Program-made: the position numbers and the translations under genes
Notes under the pieces: generated by a model
The model's input: the letters and a program-made list of their open reading frames with translations, nothing else
Databases searched by the model: none
Told to the model about the DNA's origin: nothing
Part shown: positions 41,433 through 50,379 of the stretch, piece by piece
Layout of the letters: each line of letters starts with the position of its first letter
How positions within the stretch are numbered: the first letter of the stretch is position 1
Assembly (NCBI RefSeq): GCF_001953885.1
Contig: NZ_MQUS01000008.1
Coordinates: forward strand, 161,308 to 225,307
DNA length: 64,000 nucleotides
Reading direction: 5' to 3'
DNA from: Streptomyces sp. IMTB 2501
GTDB taxonomy: Bacteria; Actinomycetota; Actinomycetes; Streptomycetales; Streptomycetaceae

Positions 41433-41528
41433 TCAACAGATGGCGCTGTTCAGCCTGCACAGGTCGACGTGCAGCCGCGCCACGAGCAGCGTGCCCGGCG
41501 CCTTCTCGCTCACGTCGTACAGAACCAT
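41433..41528 (-). CDS. Cysteine-containing leader peptide (31 aa)
   Basis: A short ORF 86 nt upstream of cysO with sequence pattern MVLYDVSEK, LLVARLHVDLCRLN and a final SAIC. The HVDLCR core and terminal cysteine match the leader peptides annotated upstream of sulfur-metabolism genes in actinobacteria. Ribosome stalling at Cys codons (TGC and the last codon TGT) under cysteine limitation would alter downstream RNA structure and so control cysO-cysM. The start has only a weak ribosome binding site. Confidence 0.75.
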   Translation of the reverse strand: MVLYDVSEKAPGTLLVARLHVDLCRLNSAIC

Positions 41529-41607
41529 GGGCTCATCGTAACGATTCCCGGTCCGGCAATCGGAGTGTGATCTCGCATGCTGGATGAAATCCGTCCGGAT
41601 CGCGGGA

Positions 41608-42030
41608 TCAGTAGGCCTCCACGACCTTGACCTCCTCCTCGGTGACCTCCCCGTCCACGATCCGGAACGAGCGGAACTGGAACTCGCCGAGGCCGTCGGT
41701 GTCGGCGGTGGACACGAGGACGTAGTGGGCGCCAGGCTCGTTGGCGTAGGAGATGTCGGTGCGGGAGGGGTGGGCCTCGGTCGCGGTGTGGGAGTGGTAG
41801 ATGATCACCGGCTCCTCGTCGCGGTCGTCCAGCTCGCGGTAGAGCTTGAGCAGGTCGCCCGAGTCGAACTCGTAGAAGGTGGGCGACATCGCCGCGTTCA
41901 GCATGGGGATGAAGCGCTCGGGGCGGTCCGAACCCGCCGGGCCCGCGATGACGCCGCACGCCTCGTCCGGGTGGTCCTTGCGTGCGTGGGCGACGATCTG
42001 GTCGTACAGGGCCTGGGTGATGGTCAGCAT
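41608..42030 (-). CDS. mec: JAMM/Mov34 metalloprotease Mec
   Basis: 140 aa from the ATG at 42030; upstream in-frame codons would add 77 residues of non-coding character. The JAMM zinc motif is HSHTATEAHPSRTD with the upstream catalytic Glu region DEACGVIAG. In Mycobacterium tuberculosis Mec+ releases cysteine from the CysO-cysteine adduct. Here it may also remove the Met-Arg extension from CysO. It is the first gene of the mec-leader-cysO-cysM set, with 79 nt to the leader. Confidence 0.92.
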   Translation of the reverse strand: MLTITQALYDQIVAHARKDHPDEACGVIAGPAGSDRPERFIPMLNAAMSPTFYEFDSGDLLKLYRELDDRDEEPVIIYHSHTATEAHPSRTDISYANEPGAHYVLVSTADTDGLGEFQFRSFRIVDGEVTEEEVKVVEAY

Positions 42031-42050
42031 GACGGTCAGGATAAGCAGAG

Positions 42051-42085
42051 GGCCGCCCCGTACCGAGGTGTGGTACGGGACGGCC
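42051..42085. terminator. Hairpin between the permease and mec
   Basis: CCCGTACC-GAGGTGT-GGTACGGG, an 8-bp stem extended by GGCCG/CGGCC beyond one mismatch. It ends transcription of the amino-acid permease gene (minus strand). Confidence 0.7.
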
Positions 42086-42172
42086 CATATGCTGGACGTC
42101 CTGAGCGGCGGCCGGCGAGGGTGCCACGAGTACCCTCGCGGCCGGACGTCCTTTCCGTTGGTCTTACGGTGC

Positions 42173-43609
42173 TCAGCGTTTGCGGAAGGCCGCGGCCTCC
42201 GGGTTGCGGCGCCGGAGCGCCCAGTAGGAGACGCCGAGGATCGCGCCCCACAGCGGAGCACAGTACAGCGAGACCCGGGCGTCCTTGTCGATACCCATGA
42301 GCACGATCACCATGAAGATGAATGCCAGCGCGAAGATGCTCGTGTACGGCGCTCCCGGCGCGCGGAACTCGCTCTGCGGCAGCTCTCCGCGGTTCGCCTT
42401 CGCCCGGTAGCGGATCTGGCAGATCAGGATGACGATCCAGGCCCACATGCCGGAGATGGTCGCGAAGGACACCACGTAGTCGAAGGCCTTGCCCGGCCAC
42501 TGGTAGTTGATCCAGACGCCGACGAGCATCAGCGCGGCGGAGAACGTGGTGCCGGCCAGCGGGGTGCCGCTGCGCGTCAGATTGGTGAAGAACTTCGGGC
42601 CCTGGCCGTTGAGCGCCAGGTCACGCAGCATGCGGCCGGTGGAGTACATGCCGGAGTTGCAGGAGGACAGCGCGGCCGTGAGGACGACGAAGTTCACGAT
42701 GCCGGCGCCGACGGACAGGCCCATCTTCTGGAAGGCGGCCACGAAGGGGCTCACACCGGGGTGGAACTCGGTCCACGGCACGACCGACAGGATCATGATC
42801 AGCGCGCCGACGTAGAAGACGGCGATGCGCCACGGCACGGTGTTGATCGCCTTCGGCAGCACCTTCTCGGGGTCCTTGGACTCGCCCGCGGTGACACCGA
42901 CCAGCTCGACGGCGAGGAAGGCGAACATGACCATCTGCAGGGTCATCAGCGTGCTGCCGATGCCGTGCGGGAAGAAGCCGCCGTCGTTCCACAGATGGCT
43001 GACCGAGGCGGTCTTGCCCGCGTCCGAGAAGCCGATGGTCAGGATGCCGGCGCAGATCAGGATCATGCCGATGATCGCGGTGACCTTGACCATGGAGAAC
43101 CAGAACTCCAGCTCACCGAAGAGCTTGACGGAGATCAGGTTGGCGCCGTACAGCACGATCGTGAAGATCAGTGCCGAGACCCATTGCGGGATGTCGAACC
43201 AGTACGTCATGTAGGCCGCCGCGGCCGTGACCTCGGTGATGCCGGTGACCACCCAGAACAGCCAGTACGTCCAGCCGGTGACGAAGCCCGCGAAGGGGCC
43301 GATGAACTCGCGCGCGTACTCGGAGAACGAACCCGACACCGGGCGGTACATCAGCAGCTCGCCGAGCGCCCGCATGATCAGGAAGATCACGAGGCCCGCG
43401 ACCGCATACGCCAGGATCAGGCTGGGGCCGGCCTTGGAAATGCCCTTGCCCGCGCCGAGAAACAGGCCGGTGCCGATGGCACCGCCGATGGCGATCATCT
43501 GGATCTGCCGGGACCCGAGCCCGCGGTGATACCCCTCGCCACCCTCGCTGTCCGCGGCCCGCGCGGCCTCATTGCCGTCGCGAAGCTGGTCGACCTGCGA
43601 TGAGGTCAT
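42173..43609 (-). CDS. Amino-acid permease (APC family, GabP/CycA-like)
   Basis: 478 aa from the ATG at 43609 (AAGGG upstream; earlier in-frame codons lie in non-coding sequence). It has twelve transmembrane helices. The helix-1 substrate motif is IAIGGAIGTGLFLGAG. GELLMYRPVSGSFSEYARE and EVTAAAAYMTYWF are the consensus of the AAT subgroup that carries GABA, D-serine/D-alanine, phenylalanine or lysine. The sequence alone does not settle the substrate. Complete. Confidence 0.92.
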   Translation of the reverse strand: MTSSQVDQLRDGNEAARAADSEGGEGYHRGLGSRQIQMIAIGGAIGTGLFLGAGKGISKAGPSLILAYAVAGLVIFLIMRALGELLMYRPVSGSFSEYAREFIGPFAGFVTGWTYWLFWVVTGITEVTAAAAYMTYWFDIPQWVSALIFTIVLYGANLISVKLFGELEFWFSMVKVTAIIGMILICAGILTIGFSDAGKTASVSHLWNDGGFFPHGIGSTLMTLQMVMFAFLAVELVGVTAGESKDPEKVLPKAINTVPWRIAVFYVGALIMILSVVPWTEFHPGVSPFVAAFQKMGLSVGAGIVNFVVLTAALSSCNSGMYSTGRMLRDLALNGQGPKFFTNLTRSGTPLAGTTFSAALMLVGVWINYQWPGKAFDYVVSFATISGMWAWIVILICQIRYRAKANRGELPQSEFRAPGAPYTSIFALAFIFMVIVLMGIDKDARVSLYCAPLWGAILGVSYWALRRRNPEAAAFRKR

Positions 43610-43959
43610 GTGTGGTGCGCCCTTTCTCCATGCCGACCCGGGCCTTTCGTCGGCCTCGGATCGGGTTTCGATCCCCCCGGATGATGGAGTTGAGCGGGCC
43701 TCTTCGGGTCCGCTCGTGCCTGGCCGACGGTCGTCGGCTCGGTGGCGCACCCGGCCGGACATAGGTGGTGTCGGCCAGGCGATCGTGAAGATTTATCACG
43801 GCCGCAATATTGATCACGGGGGCGGGTTGTGGCGCATCACACAGGGAAAAGCGGACAAATGACCCCCGATCGCGGCAAACCAGGCCGCAACGGTGACGGG
43901 ATCGTTATCCGGATCTGAGCGTCCGCTGAGCGAACACTCGTACACCACACATGCCGCAG
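43610..43959. other. Intergenic stretch, promoter of the amino-acid permease
   Basis: 350 bases without a gene. A local AT-rich patch at about 43788-43815 (TTTATCACGG, CAATATTGATCACGG) contains two ATCACGG boxes 18 bp apart, a possible regulator site for the permease. The right end runs into the 3' end of the DUF2017 gene. Confidence 0.4.
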
Positions 43960-44565
43960 TTACGACATCAGCGTGCCGACCAGGGTCTCCTGGAGCCCGC
44001 CCAGCCACAGATAGGCCATCACCATCGGCTTGCGCGGGTCCTCGTCGGGGAGCCGGTAGAGCAGATCGGTGTCGTCCTCGTCGGTGATCTCCAGCCGGGT
44101 GCCGATCGCGAGCCGCAGGTCGTTGAGGGCGCTGAGCCATCGCCGGGACTCGTCCGGGGCCAGCTTCAGCACCGCCCCGCCCTCGTCCACCGGGGACAGC
44201 GCGTCCAGGGCGCGGATCACCGCGAGCGCGTTCTCGCGCTTGCCTGCCCTGAGGTCGTTCTCGGTGTAGCGGCGGAACTCGGCGGAGTGGGCCCGCCGCT
44301 CCTCGGCATCGGCGGGCGAGTCCGGGGCCTTCTCCGGGTCGCTGTAGGCGTCCGGGAAGAGCCGGTGCAGCACCGGGTCGGCGGGCGGCTCGCTCGGGCC
44401 CTCCGCGAAAAGCTCGGCGAGCGGGTCCGCCGGGGAGTCGGCGCCGGGGCCGGGACCGATCAGCTCCAGGAGCTGGACGGCCAGCGACCGGATGATGGAG
44501 ATCTCGACGTCGTCGAGCGCGACGGCCGCGCCGCCGCCGGGAAGCGGTTCGAAATGTCCGGGCAT
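43960..44565 (-). CDS. DUF2017 family protein, ClpS partner
   Basis: 201 aa from the ATG at 44565. It begins HFEPLPGGGAAVALDDVEISIIRSLAVQ and has the DUF2017 blocks NDLRLAIGTRLEI and YLWLGGLQETLVG at the end. The family is nearly always encoded right after clpS in actinobacteria (here 13 nt), suggesting a role with ClpS in N-degron delivery or regulation, which is unproven. Predicted cytoplasmic and acidic. Confidence 0.88.
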   Translation of the reverse strand: MPGHFEPLPGGGAAVALDDVEISIIRSLAVQLLELIGPGPGADSPADPLAELFAEGPSEPPADPVLHRLFPDAYSDPEKAPDSPADAEERRAHSAEFRRYTENDLRAGKRENALAVIRALDALSPVDEGGAVLKLAPDESRRWLSALNDLRLAIGTRLEITDEDDTDLLYRLPDEDPRKPMVMAYLWLGGLQETLVGTLMS

Positions 44566-44578
44566 GTAAATGGGTTCG

Positions 44579-44896
44579 CTACTTCCGGTCCTGCTGCAGG
44601 GTGGCCCACAGACCGTAGCCGTGCATCGCCTGCACGTCGCGCTCCATCTCCTCGCGGGTCCCGCTGGAGACGACCGCCCGGCCCTTGTGGTGGACATCGA
44701 GCATGAGCTTGGTGGCCTTGTCCTTGGAGTAGCCGAAGTACGTCTGGAAGACGTACGTCACATAGCTCATGAGGTTGACCGGGTCGTTGTGCACGATCGT
44801 GACCCAGGGGACGTCGGGCTCGGGTACGGCGAAGACCTCCTCCGCCGACTCGGTGCGTTCGATCTCTACGGGCGCGGGTGACGTCACGGTGCCCAT
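44579..44896 (-). CDS. clpS: ATP-dependent Clp protease adaptor ClpS
   Basis: 105 aa from the ATG at 44896. The N-degron-binding core is WVTIVHNDPVNLMSYVTYVF with the Asn-Asp pair, then HKGRAVVSSGTREEMERDVQ and the final YGLWATL. ClpS hands N-end-rule substrates to ClpA/ClpC for ClpP degradation. A 25-residue flexible N-terminal tail precedes the core, as usual. It is divergent from pncB with 57 bp between them. Confidence 0.96.
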   Translation of the reverse strand: MGTVTSPAPVEIERTESAEEVFAVPEPDVPWVTIVHNDPVNLMSYVTYVFQTYFGYSKDKATKLMLDVHHKGRAVVSSGTREEMERDVQAMHGYGLWATLQQDRK

Positions 44897-44953
44897 GCTG
44901 CCACGCTCGGCGAAAATCGTCACACCGACGAAAAGGGAGTACGATCCCCAGTC

Positions 44954-46300
44954 ATGAACACAGCGGACCTTGGGCTGCCGGTGGATGTTCCCTCGACGGC
45001 GCTCTTCACGGACCAGTACGAGCTGACGATGCTGCAGGCCGCGCTGAAGGCCGGTACGGCCGAACGGCGGAGCGTGTTCGAGGTCTTCACCCGGCGGCTG
45101 CCGAACGGGCGCCGTTACGGTGTGGTCGCCGGCACCGGGCGTGTCCTGGACGCGGTGGAGAACTTCCGCTTCGACGCGGGCGTCCTCGGCTTCCTGCGCG
45201 AGCGGAAGATCGTCGACGAGGAGACCCTGACGTGGCTCGCCGGCTACCGCTTCAGCGGGGACATCTGGGGCTACCCCGAGGGCGAGGTCTACTTCCCCGG
45301 CTCGCCGATCATGCGGGTCGAGGGCACCTTCGCCGAGTGCGTGCTGCTGGAGACGGTCATCCTCTCCATCCTCAACCACGACTCCGCGATCGCCGCGGCC
45401 GCCTCCCGCATGGCCTCGGCCGCCGGGGACCGGCCGCTGATCGAGATGGGTGCCCGCCGCACCCATGAGCTGGCGGCGGTGGCCGCGTCCCGGGCGGCGT
45501 ACGTCGGCGGCTTCGCGACCACCTCGGACCTGGCGGCCGGCTTCCGCTACGGCATCCCGACCGTCGGTACCTCGGCCCACGCCTTCACCCTGCTGCACGA
45601 CCGCGAGCGGGACGCCTTCCAGGCCCAGGTCGACACCCTCGGCCGGGGGACCACTCTGCTCGTGGACACCTACGACGTCGCCCAGGCCGTGCGTACGGCG
45701 GTGGAGGTGGCCGGCCCGGAACTGGGCGCGGTCCGCATCGACTCCGGCGACCTGCTGCTCGTGGCACACCGGGTGCGGCAGCAGCTGGACGAGCTGGGCG
45801 CCACGAACACGAAGATCGTCGTGACCTCCGACCTGGACGAATACGCGATCGCCTCCCTCGCCGCCGCCCCGGTGGACGCGTACGGCGTCGGCACCCAGCT
45901 GGTCACCGGCTCCGGGCACCCGACCTGCTCCATGGTCTACAAGCTGGTCGCCCGTGCCAAGTCCGGTGACGACGAGGCGCCGCTCGTGCCGGTCGCGAAG
46001 AAGTCCAGCGGCGGCAAGACCTCCCTCGGGGGCCGCAAGTGGGCGGCGCGCCGGCTGGACGCGGACGGGGTGGCGGAGGCCGAGGTCGTGGGCACCGGCC
46101 CGGTGCCGACGGAGCTGGCCGACCGCCAGCTGCTGGTCGAGCTGGTCAAGGGCGGTGACGTGATCACCCGTGAACCACTGGACGTCCCCCGGGACCGCCA
46201 CATCGCCGCCCGGGCGAATCTCCCGCTCTCCGCTACACAGCTCTCCCGAGGGGAACCCGTGATTCCGACGGAGTACGCCACCGGGCACTCGGGTAGCTAG
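44954..46300 (+). CDS. pncB: Nicotinate phosphoribosyltransferase
   Basis: 448 aa. It converts nicotinate, PRPP and ATP to nicotinate mononucleotide in the Preiss-Handler NAD pathway. Signatures are FTDQYELTMLQAAL, EVFTRRLPNGRRYGVVAG, MGARRTHELAA (active-site His in ARRTH), VDTYDVAQAV, RIDSGDL and GVGTQLVTG with a KLV segment. Normal length. A nicotinamidase gene follows 97 nt later, so the pair forms a nicotinamide salvage unit. Confidence 0.96.
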   Translation: MNTADLGLPVDVPSTALFTDQYELTMLQAALKAGTAERRSVFEVFTRRLPNGRRYGVVAGTGRVLDAVENFRFDAGVLGFLRERKIVDEETLTWLAGYRFSGDIWGYPEGEVYFPGSPIMRVEGTFAECVLLETVILSILNHDSAIAAAASRMASAAGDRPLIEMGARRTHELAAVAASRAAYVGGFATTSDLAAGFRYGIPTVGTSAHAFTLLHDRERDAFQAQVDTLGRGTTLLVDTYDVAQAVRTAVEVAGPELGAVRIDSGDLLLVAHRVRQQLDELGATNTKIVVTSDLDEYAIASLAAAPVDAYGVGTQLVTGSGHPTCSMVYKLVARAKSGDDEAPLVPVAKKSSGGKTSLGGRKWAARRLDADGVAEAEVVGTGPVPTELADRQLLVELVKGGDVITREPLDVPRDRHIAARANLPLSATQLSRGEPVIPTEYATGHSGS

Positions 46301-46397
46301 AGCGGGACCGACGTCCGCCCGCGCGCCCGCCCCCTCCCGCACGGGCCCGGAAGTCTCTAGGCTCAGTTACTTAACTCTTAGTCGAAGGACACCCATC

Positions 46398-46991
46398 ATG
46401 CGCCGCGCCTTGATCGTCGTAGATGTGCAGAACGACTTCTGCGAGGGGGGCAGCCTTGCGGTGGCCGGGGGTGCGGACGTGGCCGCCGCGATCACGGAAC
46501 TGATCGGCCAGGCGGCGGGCACCGGATACCGCCATGTGGTGGCCACCCGGGACCACCACATCGCCCCCGGCGGCCACTTCGCCGACGACCCCGACTTCGT
46601 CCACTCCTGGCCCGCGCACTGTGTCGCGGGCACGGAGGGCGTCGGCTTCCACCCGAACTTCGCCCCTGCCGTCGCCTCCGGCGCGATCGACGCCGTCTTC
46701 GACAAGGGCGCGTACTCGGCCGCCTACAGCGGCTTCGAGGGCAGCGACGAGAACGGCGTCCCGCTGGTCGACTGGCTCCGCGCCCGCCACATCGACGAGG
46801 TCGACGTGGCGGGCATAGCCACCGACCACTGCGTACGCGCCACCGCCCTGGACGCCGCGAGAGAGGGCTTCCGCACCCAGGTCCTGCTGGACCTCACGGC
46901 GGGGGTCGCCCCGGAGACGACGGAGCGGGCGCTGGAGGAAATGCGGGCAGCAGGAGTGGAGCTCACGGGCAAGCCGGTGGTCAGTGGTTAG
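46398..46991 (+). CDS. pncA: Nicotinamidase (isochorismatase family)
   Basis: 197 aa. It hydrolyses nicotinamide to nicotinate, feeding PncB. The catalytic Asp is in VDVQNDFCEGG, Lys in FDKGAYSAAYSGFEG, and Cys in ATDHCVRATALDA; metal ligands are in TRDHHIAPGGHF. The spacing to pncB fits co-expression, although there is a small AT-rich region (CTTAACTC) in between that could be a promoter. Confidence 0.94.
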   Translation: MRRALIVVDVQNDFCEGGSLAVAGGADVAAAITELIGQAAGTGYRHVVATRDHHIAPGGHFADDPDFVHSWPAHCVAGTEGVGFHPNFAPAVASGAIDAVFDKGAYSAAYSGFEGSDENGVPLVDWLRARHIDEVDVAGIATDHCVRATALDAAREGFRTQVLLDLTAGVAPETTERALEEMRAAGVELTGKPVVSG

Positions 46992-46999
46992 CAGAAACC

Positions 47000-47320
47000 C
47001 TATTGCACCACCGCTGACCTGCGAAGAAGCGCCCGGATCGGGTGCCAGAGCTCAGTCACCATGACACCGTTGTCGGCCGGTGCCGTACGCCATATCAGCC
47101 CGTCCGGATGGTGCAGCACCGCCGTGACCTCGTCCGGCGTGGGGGGCGCGGCGTTCCCCCGGAGGTAGATCGCGCGCAACCCCAGGTTGCGGAGCCTGGT
47201 CAGGGCTCGGGCGCGGTTCTGGGCATGCACCAGTACCCGCACCGCGGCGGAGCCGTAGGGCAGATTCAGCGCCACCACGACCGTGCCGTTCGGCAGTCTG
47301 CAGAAGCCTCCAGCGGCCAT
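47000..47320 (-). CDS. Small conserved protein, unknown
   Basis: 106 aa. It begins MAAGGFCRLPNGTVVVALNLP and has a basic helix QNRARALTRLRNLGLRAIYLRGN. The end is ELWHPIRALLRR. No domain recognised. It is convergent with pncA with only 8 bp between the stops. Codon use is that of a normal Streptomyces gene, so it is probably real. It could be a small DNA- or RNA-binding protein, given its basic charge. Confidence 0.65.
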   Translation of the reverse strand: MAAGGFCRLPNGTVVVALNLPYGSAAVRVLVHAQNRARALTRLRNLGLRAIYLRGNAAPPTPDEVTAVLHHPDGLIWRTAPADNGVMVTELWHPIRALLRRSAVVQ

Positions 47321-47383
47321 GCGGTCACATCCCCGTTTTCGTCGGTGTCAATAAGCGGTCCACATGACGCACCTAAACACGAA

Positions 47384-47413
47384 CGGCGGCAACCCGCCAA
47401 GAGGCTGCCGCCG
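47384..47413. terminator. Hairpin terminator of the M6 protease gene
   Basis: An 8-bp perfect stem CGGCGGCA / TGCCGCCG with a 14-nt loop, 28 nt after the protease stop on the minus strand. Confidence 0.5.
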
Positions 47414-47441
47414 ATACGCGCCTGACCTGCGAAAATGTGGA

Positions 47442-49799
47442 TTAGTTCACTGCTGGACCAACCTTGAGCAAGATCGTCGAACCATCCCCGGCCTCCTTGA
47501 CGATCGCGATCTTGGTGTTGGTGTCAGTGACCTTCACGCCCCCGGTGGGATTCGCCGGGTCGTAGTAGGTGCTGGTGTGGTCGTTGAAGACCGGCACCCC
47601 CTTCGACGCCTTGATCACCGTCGCCACGTCCGCCTTGTGGAGCGTGATGCCGTCCGTGCCGTAGAGGCTGAACGGGGAGTCGTAGGCCTGCATGCGGTTG
47701 CGCAGCAGCGTGCCGTCGGACCACTTCAGCGCCTGCGGGTGGGAGTCGACCGGCAGGATCAGACCGGAACCGGGGTGGCCGTTGGTGCTGTTGGTGTTGT
47801 TGTCCGCCTGGGAGGTGTCCCACTTCCAGATCAACAGACCGTTCTGGTACGGGTAGTGCTCCACCCGGCCGGGCCGCTTGGCCGAACCGAAGTTGTACGG
47901 GCCGGTCTTGAGCGTCTTGTCGTAGGACACGTACTGCCGGTTCTCGGCAAGGTAGTACTGCTTGTAGTCCTTGGTGAAGGACGCACCGATGCGGGAGAAG
48001 CCGTTCGCGGTCCAACCGGCGTCCTGTGTCTCGGCGTTGTCCGAGAAGAGCGGCGCGCCGTCGGCGGTCACGGTGATCTCGTCGGCCGTGAAGCCGTTCT
48101 CGGCCACGCCGCTGTCGGTGGCGTACCGGAAGCGCAGGTCGATCTTCTTGCCCGCGTAGGCGTCGAGCGCGTACGACAGTTTCCTGTGCGTCTGCGAGAA
48201 GCCGGTCAGCGCCGGCTTGCCGCTGCCGTCCCGCCCGATGGCCTGGCCGTCCGCCGTGCCGTCCAGGGCGGTCCAGTTGGCGCCATCGTCGGTCGACACC
48301 TCGGTGTAGACATGGTCGTAGCCGTCCTCGGTGGCCCACCAGCCGTCCAGGTCGAGCTTCGCCGAGGACCTGCCGGTGAGGTCCACGGACCGGGTCAGCG
48401 TGTTCTTGAGGTCGTTGCCGCTGCCGCTCCACCACTGGGTCGCACCCTGGGCCGGCTCGGTGATGGCCGTGGTGACCGCCTTGTCCGGCAGGTTGACCAG
48501 GAGGGCCTGCTTGTCCCAGGTGTTGTACTCGGCGACGCCCAGTTTGTGCGTGGACTGCGTACCGGCCTTCGCGGTGTCGTAGTTCAGCCAGCCGAGCTGC
48601 AGCTTGTCCCAGGCGTTCATGTCGCCCGGCAGATCGCCGATGGACTCCTTGCCGGTGCCGAGCCAGGAGCCGGAGGACATCAGGGTCCAGAAACCAGTCG
48701 AGTTGTCGCCGCCTGCGGTGTCGTACTCGTCCGGCAGTCCGAGGTCATGGCCGTACTCGTGGGCGAAGACGCCGAGGCCGCCGTTCTCCGGCTGGATGGT
48801 GTAGTCGCCGACCCAGATGCCGGTGTCGCCGACCTGGGCGCCGCCGAGCTTGTTGTTCGCGGGGCCGGTGCTGCCCGAGTCGCTGCCGAAGGCGTACCAG
48901 CGGTGGGCCCAGATCGCGTCCTTGCCCTGCGCGCCGCCGCCCGCGGACTCGTCCTCACCGGCGTGCACGATCTGGAAGTGGTCGATGTAGCCGTCCGGCT
49001 CGTTGAAGTTGCCGTCGTGGTCGTAGTCGTAGCGGTCCCACTGGTCGTACTGGGCGAGGTCCTTCTTGACGTCGGCGTCCGTCCTGCCGGCCGCCTTCTG
49101 CTGCGCCACCCAGGCGTTCAGGCCGTCGCTGACCACGTTCCACACGCTGGGGCAGTTGGTCTGGCCGCAGGCGTTGTTGCCGTAACGGGCCTCGTTGTAG
49201 GGGACCTTGACCCAGTCCGTGACCTCGCCGTTCACCGAGTAGCGGCCCGAGGACTGCTTCTCGTAGTACTTCTTCAGCGACTGGGTCGCCTTGCCGGTGC
49301 CGAAGTAGAGGTCCTGGTAGTGCTTCTGGTCGTAGTCCTGCTGCCAGGCCGTGGAGTTGTCGTTCCCACGGTCCGGCGCGGCGATGGTGTTGTGCAGCGG
49401 GCCGGGAGTGCCGCCGTACCTGGGGTCGGTCCTGTCCCCGAACTCCACGAGGATCGTGAAGATCTTGTCGGTCTTCTCACGGCTCAGCTCGACGTACTTG
49501 CTCCTGCCCTTGCGGCTGCCCAGCGCCACGACCTTGGAGCCGTTCCGCTCCTGCGCCTTGGCCTTCCCCGATATGAGCTGGTTCAACGCCTCCCGGCGCT
49601 GGGCTTCCCGGGTCTTGCTGAGCGGGCCGTCGAGGTCGTGTGCCCGCTGCTTCACCGGCGCCGGGTCGTGCCGGTCGACCGCCGCGGGCCCGGCCTGGGT
49701 GCTCGCCTCCGCGACGGCGAAGGTGGCGAACGTGACGGAGGCCGCCGCGAGCGTCAGGCCGATCGCGGCCGCTCTGAACGTCCAGGATCTGCAGGTCAC
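47442..49799 (-). CDS. Secreted M6-family (immune inhibitor A-like) metalloprotease
   Basis: 785 aa from the GTG at 49799, which has GGAGG 7 nt upstream; the codons further upstream are not coding. The signal peptide ends near AVAEA (residue 32). A propeptide-like region with QRREALNQLISGKAKAQ is followed by the catalytic domain with zinc motif HEYGHDLGLPDEYD (347-360). Later blocks are beta-rich (WTALDGTADGQA; a MAM/VEG-like region with SDNAETQDAGWTA). The protein is close to InhA of Bacillus in plan. It degrades extracellular proteins. Alone with its own promoter. Confidence 0.92.
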   Translation of the reverse strand: MTCRSWTFRAAAIGLTLAAASVTFATFAVAEASTQAGPAAVDRHDPAPVKQRAHDLDGPLSKTREAQRREALNQLISGKAKAQERNGSKVVALGSRKGRSKYVELSREKTDKIFTILVEFGDRTDPRYGGTPGPLHNTIAAPDRGNDNSTAWQQDYDQKHYQDLYFGTGKATQSLKKYYEKQSSGRYSVNGEVTDWVKVPYNEARYGNNACGQTNCPSVWNVVSDGLNAWVAQQKAAGRTDADVKKDLAQYDQWDRYDYDHDGNFNEPDGYIDHFQIVHAGEDESAGGGAQGKDAIWAHRWYAFGSDSGSTGPANNKLGGAQVGDTGIWVGDYTIQPENGGLGVFAHEYGHDLGLPDEYDTAGGDNSTGFWTLMSSGSWLGTGKESIGDLPGDMNAWDKLQLGWLNYDTAKAGTQSTHKLGVAEYNTWDKQALLVNLPDKAVTTAITEPAQGATQWWSGSGNDLKNTLTRSVDLTGRSSAKLDLDGWWATEDGYDHVYTEVSTDDGANWTALDGTADGQAIGRDGSGKPALTGFSQTHRKLSYALDAYAGKKIDLRFRYATDSGVAENGFTADEITVTADGAPLFSDNAETQDAGWTANGFSRIGASFTKDYKQYYLAENRQYVSYDKTLKTGPYNFGSAKRPGRVEHYPYQNGLLIWKWDTSQADNNTNSTNGHPGSGLILPVDSHPQALKWSDGTLLRNRMQAYDSPFSLYGTDGITLHKADVATVIKASKGVPVFNDHTSTYYDPANPTGGVKVTDTNTKIAIVKEAGDGSTILLKVGPAVN

Positions 49800-50067
49800 T
49801 TGAGTTCCTCCCCCGCGTCTGTTTGACGCGTTCAAGTGACGCAATTTGACTAGACGTTTAGAAGAAAAGACAGATCTTGACTTGCTCCGGCCAACTGGAC
49901 TAGGTGGAGTCGACCGGTGCTTTACGGAGGACGTGCCCCCTGTGCGCCCCCCGTGCACCGGTACCGTGGGTTAGGTCACGCTTACCAGGCGGCTCGTTCG
50001 GGCATGCACGCGAAGAGAGTCGAATGGCACCCCCAATCACCCGAAGACTTCCGAGGACACGATTGCC

Positions 50068-50313
50068 ATGCCTCGTCCGACTGCCGCACAGCTCGTTTAC
50101 GGTTCGTGCACCGTGATCTTCTCGACGCTCGCCATGCTGCTGCTGTCCCAGACGAGTTCGGGCCTCGGGATCACCGTCATCGCTCTCGCGGCGCTGGCCC
50201 TCGGGCTGCTCGTGGCGATGACGGTGCCGCTGCCACAGGCCCCCGCGGCCCAGGCACCGGCCGGATCCGCCGAGTCCGCACCCAAGGAGCAGCCGGTGTC
50301 CACGGCACTCTGA
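50068..50313 (+). CDS. Small membrane protein
   Basis: 81 aa with two transmembrane helices (8-26, LVYGSCTVIFSTLAMLLLS; 32-52, LGITVIALAALALGLLVAM). An Ala/Pro-rich tail ends in QPVSTAL. No family recognised; typical of Streptomyces. GAGG precedes the ATG. Divergent from the M6 protease and closed by a 16-bp hairpin. Confidence 0.7.
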   Translation: MPRPTAAQLVYGSCTVIFSTLAMLLLSQTSSGLGITVIALAALALGLLVAMTVPLPQAPAAQAPAGSAESAPKEQPVSTAL

Positions 50314-50326
50314 GCGGCGTACACGT

Positions 50327-50363
50327 CGGCGGCGGGTCCGTGTAGGCCACGGACCCGCCGCCG
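50327..50363. terminator. Strong hairpin between convergent genes
   Basis: A perfect 16-bp stem (CGGCGGCGGGTCCGTG and its complement) around a 5-nt loop, between the small membrane protein gene and the RDD gene. Confidence 0.8.
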
Positions 50364-50379
50364 TCGTCTGCGCCGCCGC

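Noticed and set aside
43784..43800. CGTGA-TCACG inverted repeat as a Crp or Lrp site in front of the permease
   Set aside because: Only 5-bp arms with a 7-bp spacer; it does not fit the Crp spacing I know and could be chance.
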